64,000 nucleotides of DNA. Origin: Rhynchopus euleeides. Lineage: Eukaryota > Euglenozoa > Diplonemea > Diplonemida > Diplonemidae. The notes beneath the pieces were generated by a model that ran no database searches, was not told where the DNA came from, and saw only the letters and a program-made list of their open reading frames with translations. This document shows positions 1 to 8,882 of this stretch, in pieces (positions within the stretch are counted from its first letter, which is position 1; each line of letters begins with the position of its first letter). The position numbers were made by a program, and so were the translations under genes. The stretch is from NCBI GenBank assembly GCA_963210315.1, contig OY723248.1, positions 2,000,727 through 2,064,726 of the forward strand, in the 5' to 3' direction.

Positions 1-901
1 ATAGGCTGTTGGCAGCGTGCAGTGCAACATACATAATTCCATGAACAGATATATTGCATAGTGCGCACAAACAAATTTTTGTGATTTTTTTTGTGGGTTT
101 TTGTGTTTTTTTGTGCATCTGACGAGCTTGCTCTGATTTTGCTTCAGGATTGTAGCATCCGGCGACACGTTGTCAATCATTACGTTTTTTTGTGATTTTT
201 TGTGATTTTTTTTTGACCAGAAAAAATTTCGACTGGCCCGACAGCCCCATTCAGCCAGGAAATCCCGGCTGGGACCCAAAGCTGGGTCTCAAAAGGGTGC
301 AACACCCATTTTTTCCCACCCGGGTACCTCACTGGAGGGGTATTTTTGCGGTTTTGGGGTGTTTCGGTGGTATTCTGGGCGCTCAGATGGGTTTTTGATA
401 AGTGTTACAATTTGGCCGAAAAGTGTTACATTTTTGTTACACATTTTTGGCCATTTTTCAGAAAAAAATCCCAGATTATTCGAAAGGATCGACTTTCTCG
501 AGGGTGTCCGCTATTTTCTCGGATTTTTTCAGTGATCCCCCACTGGATTTCTGGCCAGGTACGTCCATTTTGGTGGAGTTTTTGGCCGAAAATCAAAAAA
601 ATCGTGTTTGTGACAGGTATTTCCTTTGGCGTGGACCACCCTACCCCCCCCCCCCCCCCGCCCCCGCAACGCGCCGCCCCCCTCTCCCCCCGCATGCCCC
701 ACGTTTATTTCCATCCACATGCTTCTCATCTATGGAACCCTCAGCCCGTGCATCCGATTTGCTGCACTTCAGTGCTGCTCTGTGCTTCAGCCACGCGATG
801 TATCCGGTGTGTTTTGCTTCTGTTCTACATCTACCTCTCTGTGAACAGGGTCTGCTGTCTGCATGCGTGTGGATGCCATGTCCTGTGTGTGTGTGTGTGT
901 G
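1..901. other. Low-complexity, AT-rich non-coding stretch
   Basis: The first 220 bases are rich in TTTTTGTG runs. The stretch ends in a C run near 640-665 and a GT microsatellite at about 886-905. Open frames here overlap one another and are built on homopolymers, so none is supported as a gene. The bases near 590-650 loosely resemble the outer end of element F, so old transposon remains are possible. Confidence 0.5.
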
Positions 902-1252
902 TGTGTGGTTATAAAGTTTTAAGGCGGTGTCGCCCTGCACGGGCAGTAGCACCTCCCCTTCAGTATCGCACTCCCGAAGGATTCCCCAACACGGCGTGAC
1001 ACCGGTTTCGACGCGTACTCTTCGTACCCCTCCCCCCGGCCGCGTCTCTTCAGCGAAGAACCGGGGATAATCGGACCAGGGCTAGCTAAACCCTGGTGGT
1101 GTCACGGGTGGGGTTGGAGAGGGAGAAAAGGAAGTAATGAAGTTGCGAAAAAGTCAAACACTGACACGTGAAATCAATAAAAAGGCGATATATATCGCCC
1201 CCTTGCTGCGACGAAGACACTAAATAGTCAGGCCGCTTCAAGAGTCTTGAGG
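902..1252 (+). repeat. 351-bp direct repeat, copy 1 (R1)
   Basis: This segment recurs at 1701-2053 with only a few differences. It contains an 80-bp stretch (about 945-1025) that is also recognisable in element C at about 39843-39920. A short hairpin in that stretch has a changed base pair between the two families. No open frame is conserved. It could be one end of a small LTR-like or otherwise terminally repeated element whose middle is 1253-1700. Confidence 0.75.
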
Positions 1253-1700
1253 ACTTGAAGGAAGAAACAGGTTGCTGATGAGTCTCAGGAGCAGGCACCT
1301 TTTGTCCGCCCACATGACCTTCGCCCGAAGGCGAACCTCGTCCAGCTTGGCTCGATCGCCACAGAGAAGGGGATCATTCTCCGCTGTGGCGAACATCTTA
1401 AAAACCGAGGGTGCAGAGGTGGGGCAGCCCACTGGTGCGACAGCAGACCGCCCCCGGATAGCTATAACTAGTGCATAGGAAGCATACGACGGCACACGCA
1501 ACAGATGCCGAAGGCACAACGGCGGGTCACTTTTAACCACCAGAGGAGTGGCACTCCCGAGGGGTGGGGAAGGGGGGGTAGTCACAACACTTTCGAAGGA
1601 AGAAAAGGGGCAAATGGGATGTTTTGTGCAAGGTAGAAAGGAAATCACAACATGGGGCAGGGGGGTTTGCTCATCAGGCCTGGGGGATTTTGAGGGTTTG

Positions 1701-2053
1701 TGTGTGGTTATCAAGTTTTAAGGCGGTGTCGCCCTGCACGGGCAGTAGCACCTCCCCTTCAGTATCGCACTCCCGAAGGATTCCCCAACACGACGTGACA
1801 CCGGTTTCGACGCGTACTCTTCGTACCCCTCCCCCCGGCCGCGTCTCTTCAGCGAAGAACCGGGGATAATCGGACCAGGGCTAGCTAAACCCTGGTGGTG
1901 TCACGGGTGGGGTTGGAGAGGGAGAAAAAGGAAGAAATGAAGTTGCGAAAAAGTCAAACACTGACACGTGAAATCAATAAAAAGGGTGGTATATATCGCC
2001 CCCTTGCTGCGACGAAGACACTAAATAGTCAGGCCGCTTCAAGAGTCTTGAGG
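1701..2053 (+). repeat. 353-bp direct repeat, copy 2 (R2)
   Basis: Second copy of the 902-1252 repeat, same orientation, offset about 800 bp. The 448 bp between the copies (1253-1700) hold no convincing gene. The ends lack clear TG...CA termini, and no primer-binding site or polypurine tract is obvious, so calling it a terminal-repeat retrotransposon in miniature is only a possibility. Confidence 0.75.
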
Positions 2054-3149
2054 GCTTTGTGTGTGTGTGTGTAGTGATAGTGGTTTTAAGTGGGTAACCC
2101 TGCGCGGATCTGTGCCCACTCCCCGCCCACCCCTACGTCACAGCGGATGCCCCACTCGGGTTAGAGTGTGTGTGTGTGTGTGTGTGTGTGGACAGTGTGA
2201 TCACATCAACAGCGGGGTGATCGATGTGTTCTACAACTGCAAAAAGTGATTTATGCCATGTGTGTGCGTGCGCCCCGTGTGTCGTAAGCAATGTCTGGCC
2301 AACGGCACTCGTTGCGCGGGCCACATCACCACAAAATGATGCCGGTTGTCTCGTCCTTCAAGACGTCAGGTTGATGGTCGCCGCGACCAGTGTTCTCGCG
2401 ACTTTTGGGATTTTCAGAAAGTGCGGAGGAGTTTTTCTTTGCGTTTTTTTGGACCTGGAAAATTGTAGTATCAAAATCCCAAGTGAGGGAGACGAGGTGG
2501 CGGGCCGTCTCGCCTTGTTTTCTTTTTGTACAACAGCATCGCTACCATTGGGGGTGCCGATGAAACCCGCCACAATGAAAATCTGACCCGTGTTGTCGCG
2601 TTGCCTCTCAACGACCCCATCACGGATCAAATTTTTTTTGCTGTGTGTGTGCTGTGAAAGGGTAGATCTGCACTTTCCTTGCACGCACTGTCGAGAGAGA
2701 ATTTCCCTTCCCCCGCGATGTTTGTTTTCTGCGCTGTGCTGCCGGCAGCCACAGCAGTGGTGGCAGGGAGGAGGGCATGACCCCCGACACACCTTCTGGG
2801 AAGGTGCCAAGCAAGCAGTGAACAGAGGGTGGGGGCGGGGTGTGGGAGATAATGTGTCTACCCCTAGATTAGCCACACACACACGCCGATCGGAGCATCG
2901 GAGGGCTCTGTGGCGGGAGGGGGGGCGTGGGGGCGAGGGGTGCCTGGGGGTAGGGACGAAGTGCGGCACAAAAAAACACACACGCGTGCAGATTGCAGCT
3001 CTCCCACCCCCTCCATCTCTCTTTTGCAACAGCGCCACACCCTGAAGGGGCGGGGCGGACACGCCATACACGCGATCCCTCCTCACTCCTAGCTCCTAGC
3101 TCCGCAACCCCTTTTCACCCTCAGGAGGCGTACACACCCGGTGCACACA
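2054..3149. other. Intergenic region upstream of the metacaspase gene
   Basis: GT microsatellites lie at about 2058-2073 and 2166-2190, with short GT/CA runs later. No open frame has coding character. The last 150 bases would be the leader and promoter of the metacaspase gene, but I see no TATA-like or other recognised promoter element. Confidence 0.5.
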
Positions 3150-4196
3150 ATGGGGTTCCTGTCCCTGATGGAGAATGCCCTTGGGGATGTGAACGAACGT
3201 GGGCTGAACGGGATGGACGAGGGTGAGTACGAGGACCGGGCCATCGAGGCGATCCCGGCGGATGTCTACATGTTCAGCGGCTGCATGGACAACCAGACGA
3301 GCGCGGATGTGGGCAACGTGCAGAGCTTCGGGCTCCCCCCCGACTCGGGTCCCGGGGGTGCCGGCGGCGCGTGCACCAACGCCCTGCTCGCCACCAGCTA
3401 CCGCCCTGGGGAGGAGACATGGGTCCAGCTGCTGACGCAGATGCGCGACTTCCTCAGCAGCCGCGGCTACTCACAGATCCCGCAGCTGAGCACATCGCGC
3501 AAGGTCGACCTGCAGGCACCCTTTGAGATTGCCGGCGGATACGGCGGGTGCAAGAAGTCCCTGCTGGTGGGGATCAACTACGTCAACCACAGCAGCGGCC
3601 GCCTCAGCGGCTGCATCAACGACGTGGTGTCGATGGTGGAGTTCCTGGAGAGCACAGAGGGCTTCTCCCAGGACCCCGACTCGATGCTGGTGCTTGTGGA
3701 TGACCACAACGACCACAACCTCAGGCATCGCGTGCACTGCCCTCTGGGGGATGCCAGCAGGGACGGCATCATCGACGGGATCCGCTGGCTGGTCGACGGG
3801 GCGCAGGCTGGGGACTGCCTCTTCTTCCACTACAGCGGGCACGGCGGGCAGAAGCGTGACTACAGCGGGGAGGAGGAGGACGGGAAGGACGAGACGCTGA
3901 TCCCCGAGGACTACCGCAACGCAGGTGTCATAAAGGACGACGAGCTTTTCGAGATCCTGGTGCAGGCGCTGCCGATGGGAGTGCGGCTTGTGTGCCTCAT
4001 GGACTGCTGCCACTCCGGGACAGTGCTGGACCTGCCCTTCACATTTGCAGCGACGGAGAACAACCTCGTGGCTGCTTCCGAAGGTGGCGGCATGGCAGCG
4101 AACCCAGGCTTCAAGGGGACTGTCCAGAAGATCCTGAAACACGTCGGCGGTGCAGATGCCATCCTTGGCATTGCGTCGAAGTTCGGGCTGTGGTGA
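3150..4196 (+). CDS. Type III metacaspase (p10-like segment before p20)
   Basis: Single-exon gene for 348 residues. Metacaspases are caspase-fold cysteine peptidases that cleave after Arg or Lys, usually with calcium. The p20 part (about 135-300) has the catalytic His in YSGHGG (His231) and the catalytic Cys in DCCHSG (Cys287). The signature SGCMDNQTSADV at residues 43-54 is the motif normally found in the C-terminal p10 subunit, but here it comes first. That order defines type III metacaspases of secondary-plastid algae. The start is the first ATG in frame; a longer frame upstream begins at GTG and is ignored. Met-Gly at the N-terminus could allow N-myristoylation, but this is only a hint. 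No prodomain or zinc finger is seen. The protein ends in GLW shortly after p20, as expected if p10 has moved. Confidence 0.93.
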   Translation: MGFLSLMENALGDVNERGLNGMDEGEYEDRAIEAIPADVYMFSGCMDNQTSADVGNVQSFGLPPDSGPGGAGGACTNALLATSYRPGEETWVQLLTQMRDFLSSRGYSQIPQLSTSRKVDLQAPFEIAGGYGGCKKSLLVGINYVNHSSGRLSGCINDVVSMVEFLESTEGFSQDPDSMLVLVDDHNDHNLRHRVHCPLGDASRDGIIDGIRWLVDGAQAGDCLFFHYSGHGGQKRDYSGEEEDGKDETLIPEDYRNAGVIKDDELFEILVQALPMGVRLVCLMDCCHSGTVLDLPFTFAATENNLVAASEGGGMAANPGFKGTVQKILKHVGGADAILGIASKFGLW

Positions 4197-4636
4197 ACAG
4201 AACCTCTTCCTTGCGTTTTCTCCTCCGCACCACCTCCCCCCCCCCCCCCCAACACCGCAACATTCGTGACTGCGCCCTGTACCCCCCGTGAGTGCAACGC
4301 ATGCTGGCCACCATTTCGGGCCTCCCCCCCACACCCCACACACGACGGTCTTCACCCCGGTTCCCGCCTCACTATTCTAATCCGGGTACCCGGGGAGGTG
4401 AAGGCCGCGTCGTGCACCCTCCACTGCCGACCCCTCGGCTGGTGGTTGTCCTGTAGATGCCGAAAACAAAAATAGCGCGCCCCAAAGCCACCCACACCCC
4501 ACACCCGTCTTGCCCAAGCCACACATGCCCATAGCTACGGCGTGTCGGGGGGGTTGGGCGGCTGGAGGGAGGGAGGGGTTTCATCGCATGCATGAGTGTT
4601 GTGTGTGTGTGGGGGGGGGGGGGGTAGGGGGGGTCA
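4197..4636. other. Intergenic, ending in a G-run target site
   Basis: Holds the 3' flank of the metacaspase gene, C and G homopolymers, and no gene. The last bases before B1 read TAGGGGGGGTCA, the same as the outer end of element F, so B1 may have landed in an F-type terminus. Confidence 0.5.
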
Positions 4637-4850
4637 TACACGGTGGGATCTTGTAAATTTTACATGTATAACTACAAGTATAATACATGTATTATACATG
4701 TATAATACATGTATATGCCTGAAATATACATGTAAAATACATGTATATCAAGTAAAAATACAAGTATAATACTTGCATGTCAACTATTATACATGTATTT
4801 TTACTTGATATACATGTATTTTACATGTATATTTCAGGCATTTACATGTA

Positions 4851-5195
4851 CCGTATACGTAAATATTATGGAACGTAAATATTATGGAACGGGCCCATTT
4901 TTGGCCGGTCCGTTCCATAATATTTACGTTCTAAAATATTTACAGGGCCAGTTGGGGACTCGGTGGTGAGGACGGCTTGCGTCAGGAATCGCGCGAAAAG
5001 TGCACGAGTAGGTCCCGTCAGGGACTCTGTATGCCGTCCGATCCCCTGGTCCAAGTCCCCGAGTCGCAGAAAGCCCTGTAAATATTATGGAACGAAAAAA
5101 ATCTGGAACGCCAACCCACCAGCGTTCCAAAATATTTACGTTCCATAATATTTACGTTCCATAATATTTACGTTCCAAAATATTTACGTATACGG
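4851..5195 (+). mobile_element. MITE A, copy 1 (345 bp)
   Basis: Inverted termini CCGTATACGTAAATATT, TA on both sides. The ends are built from repeats of GTAAATATTATGGAAC. The middle (about 137 bp, CAGGGCC...GCCCTG) is GC-rich and can fold: GACTCGG pairs with CCGAGTC, GGACGG with CCGTCC, and GTCCC with GGGAC. The 61-68-residue frames in it have no family resemblance and are not called. Confidence 0.9.
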
Positions 5196-5396
5196 TATTT
5201 TACATGTATAATACTTGTCATGCAAGTATTATACATGTAAAATACTTGCATGACAAGTAAAATACTTGCATGCAAGTAAAATACATGTATTTTACTTGCA
5301 TGCAAGTATTTTACTTGTCATGCAAGTATTTTACATGTATAATACTTGCATGACAAGTATTATACATGTAAAATACATGTAAATGCCTGAAATATA

Positions 5397-5741
5397 CCGT
5401 ATACGTAAATATTATGGAACGTAAATATTATGGAACGGGCCCATTTTTGGCCGGTCCGTTCCATAATATTTACGTTCCAAAATATTTACAGGGCCAGTTG
5501 GGGACTCGGTGGTGAGGACGGCTTGCGTCAGGAATCGCGCGAAAAGTGCACGAGTAGGTCCCGTCAGGGACTCTGCATGCCGTCCGATCACCTGGTCCAA
5601 GTCCCCGAGTCGCAGAAAGCCCTGTAAATATTATGGAACGAAAAAAATCTGGAACGCCAACCCACCAGCGTTCCAAAATATTTACGTTCCATAATATTTA
5701 CGTTCCATAATATTTACGTTCCAAAATATTTACGTATACGG
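5397..5741 (+). mobile_element. MITE A, copy 2 (345 bp)
   Basis: Same length and orientation as the copy at 4851, nearly identical, flanked by TA. Inserted in the core of B1. Confidence 0.9.
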
Positions 5742-5762
5742 TACATGTAAAATACATGTATA

Positions 5763-6319
5763 AAGGGGGGTCACAGCTATTGTTTACCTGGCTTCATGTA
5801 AATAGTAGATGTGCATGTAAATAATAGCTGTGAATAATATTCACTGTAAACAATACGTGTAAATGATTTTACACGCACGTACTGTTTACATAGTTCAGCA
5901 TTTTTTTTCGAAACCTGTGCGGAATCGCGATTTTCCACTTCCATTGTCCTTTTCGGACTCCGTGCGGATCGTAGTGGGGTCATTTTGGTGGTATCGGTGC
6001 CAAGATTCATCCATGAAATGTTGGTCTGATTCAGTGACTGGGAGGCAGCTAGCCCACCACACCACCCACCCAGGCGGGACCCCCTCACCGGGCTTTCCAA
6101 ACCCGGTTCTTTTGAACGTTTGGAACCTGCGCGGATCCTGGTGGGGTCACTTTGGTGACAGAGGCACCAAGTCTCACTCCTCAGAGCACCTTGGAAATAT
6201 TTTTGAACCCCCCGAAAAATAAAATAATTGCACGTAAATAATAATCGGATGTAAACAATACATGTAAATAATTTTATGTAAACAATACCTGTAGGTAAAC
6301 AATAGTCGTGAGGGGGGTT
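5763..6319 (-). mobile_element. Short internally deleted derivative of element H (557 bp)
   Basis: Ends AA-GGGGGG-TCACAGCTATTGTTT and its inverted partner match the ends of the 4.7-kb element H at 42285-46959. TA lies on each side, and the same site is seen uninterrupted in other B sequence (TACATGTATATCAAG). It keeps only the terminal 200-300 bp of H, including the segment reading GTGGGGTCACTTTGGTGAC, and no coding region. Confidence 0.85.
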
Positions 6320-6340
6320 TATCAAGTAAAAATACATGTA

Positions 6341-6685
6341 CCGTATACGTAAATATTTTGGAACGTAAATATTATGGAACGTAATTATTATGGAACGTAA
6401 TTATTATGGAACGCTGGTGGGTTGGCGTTCCAGATTTTTTTCGTTCCATAATATTTACAGGGCTTTCTGCGACTCGGGGACTTGGACCAGGTGATCGGAC
6501 GGCATACAGAGTCCCTGACGGGACCTACTCGTGCACTTTTCGTGCGATTCCTGAGGCAAACCATCCTCACCACCGAGTCCCCAACTGGCCCTGTAAATAT
6601 TTTGGAACGTAAATATTATGGAACGGACCGGGCAAAAATGGGCCCGTTCCATAATATTTACGTTCCATAATATTTACGTATACGG
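6341..6685 (-). mobile_element. MITE A, copy 3 (345 bp, reverse)
   Basis: Reverse-oriented copy of MITE A with the same length and termini and TA on both sides. It differs from the others by a few substitutions, for example in the stretch corresponding to GCGCGATTCCTG. Confidence 0.9.
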
Positions 6686-6874
6686 TATAATAGTTGACAT
6701 GCAAGTATTATACTTGTATTTTTACTTGATATACATGTATTTTACATGTATATTTCAGGCATATACATGTATTATACATGTATAATAGTTGACATGCAAG
6801 TATTATACATGTATAATACATGTATATACTTGTAGTTATACATGTAAAATTTACAAGATCCCACCGTGTAAGCC

Positions 6875-8360
6875 CGTACAAAACCAAAATTTTCGACATA
6901 CCATCAGAGCCGCCCTAATACCTGATCTGACCCGAAAATCCGACCCATACCCCCCCGGAAACTGTCTGGGGCCCACTTCTGACACCTGATACGCACTTTT
7001 GTGATGATTTTTTGGGGTCCTAAAAAATGTACCTCAGTTTCGTACCTTGCCTTTGTACCTGAACCACTCCCGACCGCATTATTTCGTTCTTTGCAAGGGA
7101 AGGGTGTCACTACGCTCACTCAGCACGCCGAGCAACACATGCCGCGTGCCCAGGGCCTCGCAGAGGTGTCAGATGCTGCTGCAGAGGAGTACCTTGCTCG
7201 AAAGACGCTCGCCAAACGGGAGATGTGCGGGGTCTCGGCAGAGAGCGTTGTGGCAGACCTGCGTCAGAAGAAAACGGCACACGACATCCGTGAGGCGACA
7301 TTATTTCGGGCGCTCCGTCGGGCTGGGTACGTAGGAGAGCGAGTGGGACGTGGTGACGACAGATATATGCAGTGGTGCATCAACTGCACGCACGTGCGGG
7401 AAAAGCGGCGTTCCTTGCTAGCCAAGAAAGATGTCACCTGCACTCCTACTCCTCCCACTCGTCCTGCTCCTACCCCCACACCAACTGATACGGGCAGTGG
7501 GAGTGATGGCAGCTCCAGAGCAGCAGATGATCTAGGAAGCAATGAGCGGGTCAGCCGGGCAGACTACCTCAGTCTGTACCGGAAGTACGAAGCGTTGCGG
7601 GCCCGCCACCACCGCCTCCAGGAGAGGACCCGAGGGTTGAGAGTAGGGTTGTACAACGCCAGGGGAGGGTATTCCCCTGGCGTTGAGACATCCGGCGACC
7701 TTGCGGTCGCACTGTGTGGGGGCTGAGTCGGCAGGCAGATGCCGATCCAATGACCTTGTTGAGTCCCCACATGGTACACTCTCATACGTGTTGTCGAGAC
7801 TGCGTGGTGTGCATATCCTGCGGGGCGCAAATTACACAGTCATTACACAGCCACTTCGGCTCTCAGGGCGTACAATATCCCAATCGTGCCTTCACAGGCT
7901 AAGATCGACGAAGCAAAAGCATCTACAACGCTGCCTACTAATGCCGATGCAGCCTCCCAGGCGTACGAAGTACTCACAATGACCCATATGCGATCGAAGT
8001 ACTACACCCAGAAGGTGGCTTAACTCATTCTGCTGACGCAACAACACAACATTCCCACTAATCAGGTCAAGAAAGACCTTGCCGAGGCACTGGGGAAGGC
8101 AACATGCGTGCCACCTGAGCCAGAACCACCGCAGAAAAGGCAAAGAACGAAATAATGCGGTCGGGAGTGGTTCAGGTACAAAGGCAAGGTACGAAACTGA
8201 GGTACATTTTTTAGGACCCCAAAAAATCATCACAAAAGTGCGTATCAGGTGTCACAAGTGGGCCCCAGACAGTTTCCGGGGGGGTATGGGTCGGATTTTC
8301 GGGTCAGATCAGGTATTAGGGCGGTTCTGATGGTATGTTGAAAATTTTGGTTTTCGTACG
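6875..8360. mobile_element. Element K, 220-bp terminal inverted repeats
   Basis: The left 220 bp (6875-7094) and right 221 bp (8140-8360) are near-perfect inverted repeats that begin CGTAC and continue AAAACCAAAATTTTC. The 1.05 kb between them hold one small gene and a downstream segment that is open except for one stop. The target duplication is unclear. The element begins six bases after B1 ends, so the two are back to back. The superfamily was not recognised. Confidence 0.85.
7139..7726 (+). CDS. Small basic protein of element K, possibly multi-exon
   Basis: 195 codons starting at the first ATG inside the left repeat boundary. The first half is helical and charged (an RKTLAKRE-type stretch and RALRRAGYVG, like a small DNA-binding helix-turn-helix). 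It is followed by a Pro/Thr linker (PTPPTRPAPTPTPTD) and a second charged helix (SLYRKYEALRARHHRLQER). Downstream, about 7890-8156 reads as coding for KIDEAKASTTLPTNADA... and ends in a nuclear-signal-like KRQRTK. It has one TAA at about 8023. A 51-nt intron (GTGGCT to AATCAG) would remove that stop, but its donor does not fit the GTATG rule of the host genes. I do not recognise the family. It could be a DNA-binding accessory protein or a remnant of the transposase. Confidence 0.45.
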   Translation: MPRAQGLAEVSDAAAEEYLARKTLAKREMCGVSAESVVADLRQKKTAHDIREATLFRALRRAGYVGERVGRGDDRYMQWCINCTHVREKRRSLLAKKDVTCTPTPPTRPAPTPTPTDTGSGSDGSSRAADDLGSNERVSRADYLSLYRKYEALRARHHRLQERTRGLRVGLYNARGGYSPGVETSGDLAVALCGG

Positions 8361-8710
8361 TTTTTAGGGGGGCTTATGACCCCCCCTAGGCATACAGTGC
8401 AAACGATAATTATTATCGCATACGATAATTATTATCGTACTCCCATTATCGTATATTATCGTATACGATAATATACGATAATGGTGCGATAATTTTTTTG
8501 AGATTTTTGGAAAACCAGAAATCAGCCCAGAACACATTGAAAAAGTGGTAAAAGTGGAGCCGGAAGCTGCCATTTTTGCTTCTTTGAATTATTGGTGACG
8601 GGGGGCTTCACTCAGAAGTGTAGAATGTTCCTCACAAATGGGTGGCAGACACAACACACATAGTGCCATGACATGCGCAGCACTATGTCTGTCTGGGGCA
8701 TCCTGTCAAT

Positions 8711-8816
8711 GAAGCTGGCACCGTTGGAAGAAGTTTCAGGCACAGGGGGGCGGAGAGGTTACAGGATACTGCCACGCACATCCGTGGCACTCATTTGCGT
8801 GTGCGCTCTCGACCCG
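8711..8816 (+). repeat. Leader copy of a piece of the transposase gene
   Basis: About 105 bp in front of the transposase start closely match 10082-10195 inside the same gene. The shared run GGCACCGTTGGAAGAAG is followed by TTTCAGGCACAGG. The match is in the same orientation and is interrupted by small differences. Confidence 0.85.
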
Positions 8817-8882
8817 TGTGTCTATCGCTATGTTGTGACTGCATCGCCATCACCCTCCACAGGAAACACCAGGGATCAAAAA

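Larger units (their letters stand above)
4639..6868. mobile_element. Element B, copy 1 (B1), CACGGTGG termini, TA duplication
   Basis: Bounded by a perfect inverted repeat that starts CACGGTGGGATCTTG and runs through a TACATGTATAACTACAAG tract. TA flanks both ends. After removing the four elements inserted in it (A1, A2, a short H derivative and A3) the core is about 630 bp. The core is non-coding and consists of alternating palindromic modules such as TACATGTA and ACTTGCATGCAAGT. It shares the first eight terminal bases and a two-base duplication with element D, so the same transposase could move both. The CAC start and two-base duplication are compatible with the CMC (CACTA/Mirage/Chapaev) group, but no transposase gene is present to prove it. 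Confidence 0.85.

Noticed and set aside
1272..1290. CTGATGAG resembling a hammerhead ribozyme core, in a structure like a retrozyme
   Set aside because: No GAAA partner after a plausible stem II, and the motif lies in the spacer rather than in the direct repeats.
2358..3086. 242-codon minus-strand frame upstream of the metacaspase gene
   Set aside because: Pro/Arg/Cys-rich translation of C and GT runs, no domain, overlaps the likely promoter.
4866..5148. 60-68-codon frames in the MITE A copies
   Set aside because: They occur on both strands over the same DNA and reflect the GC-rich foldable core, not a protein.
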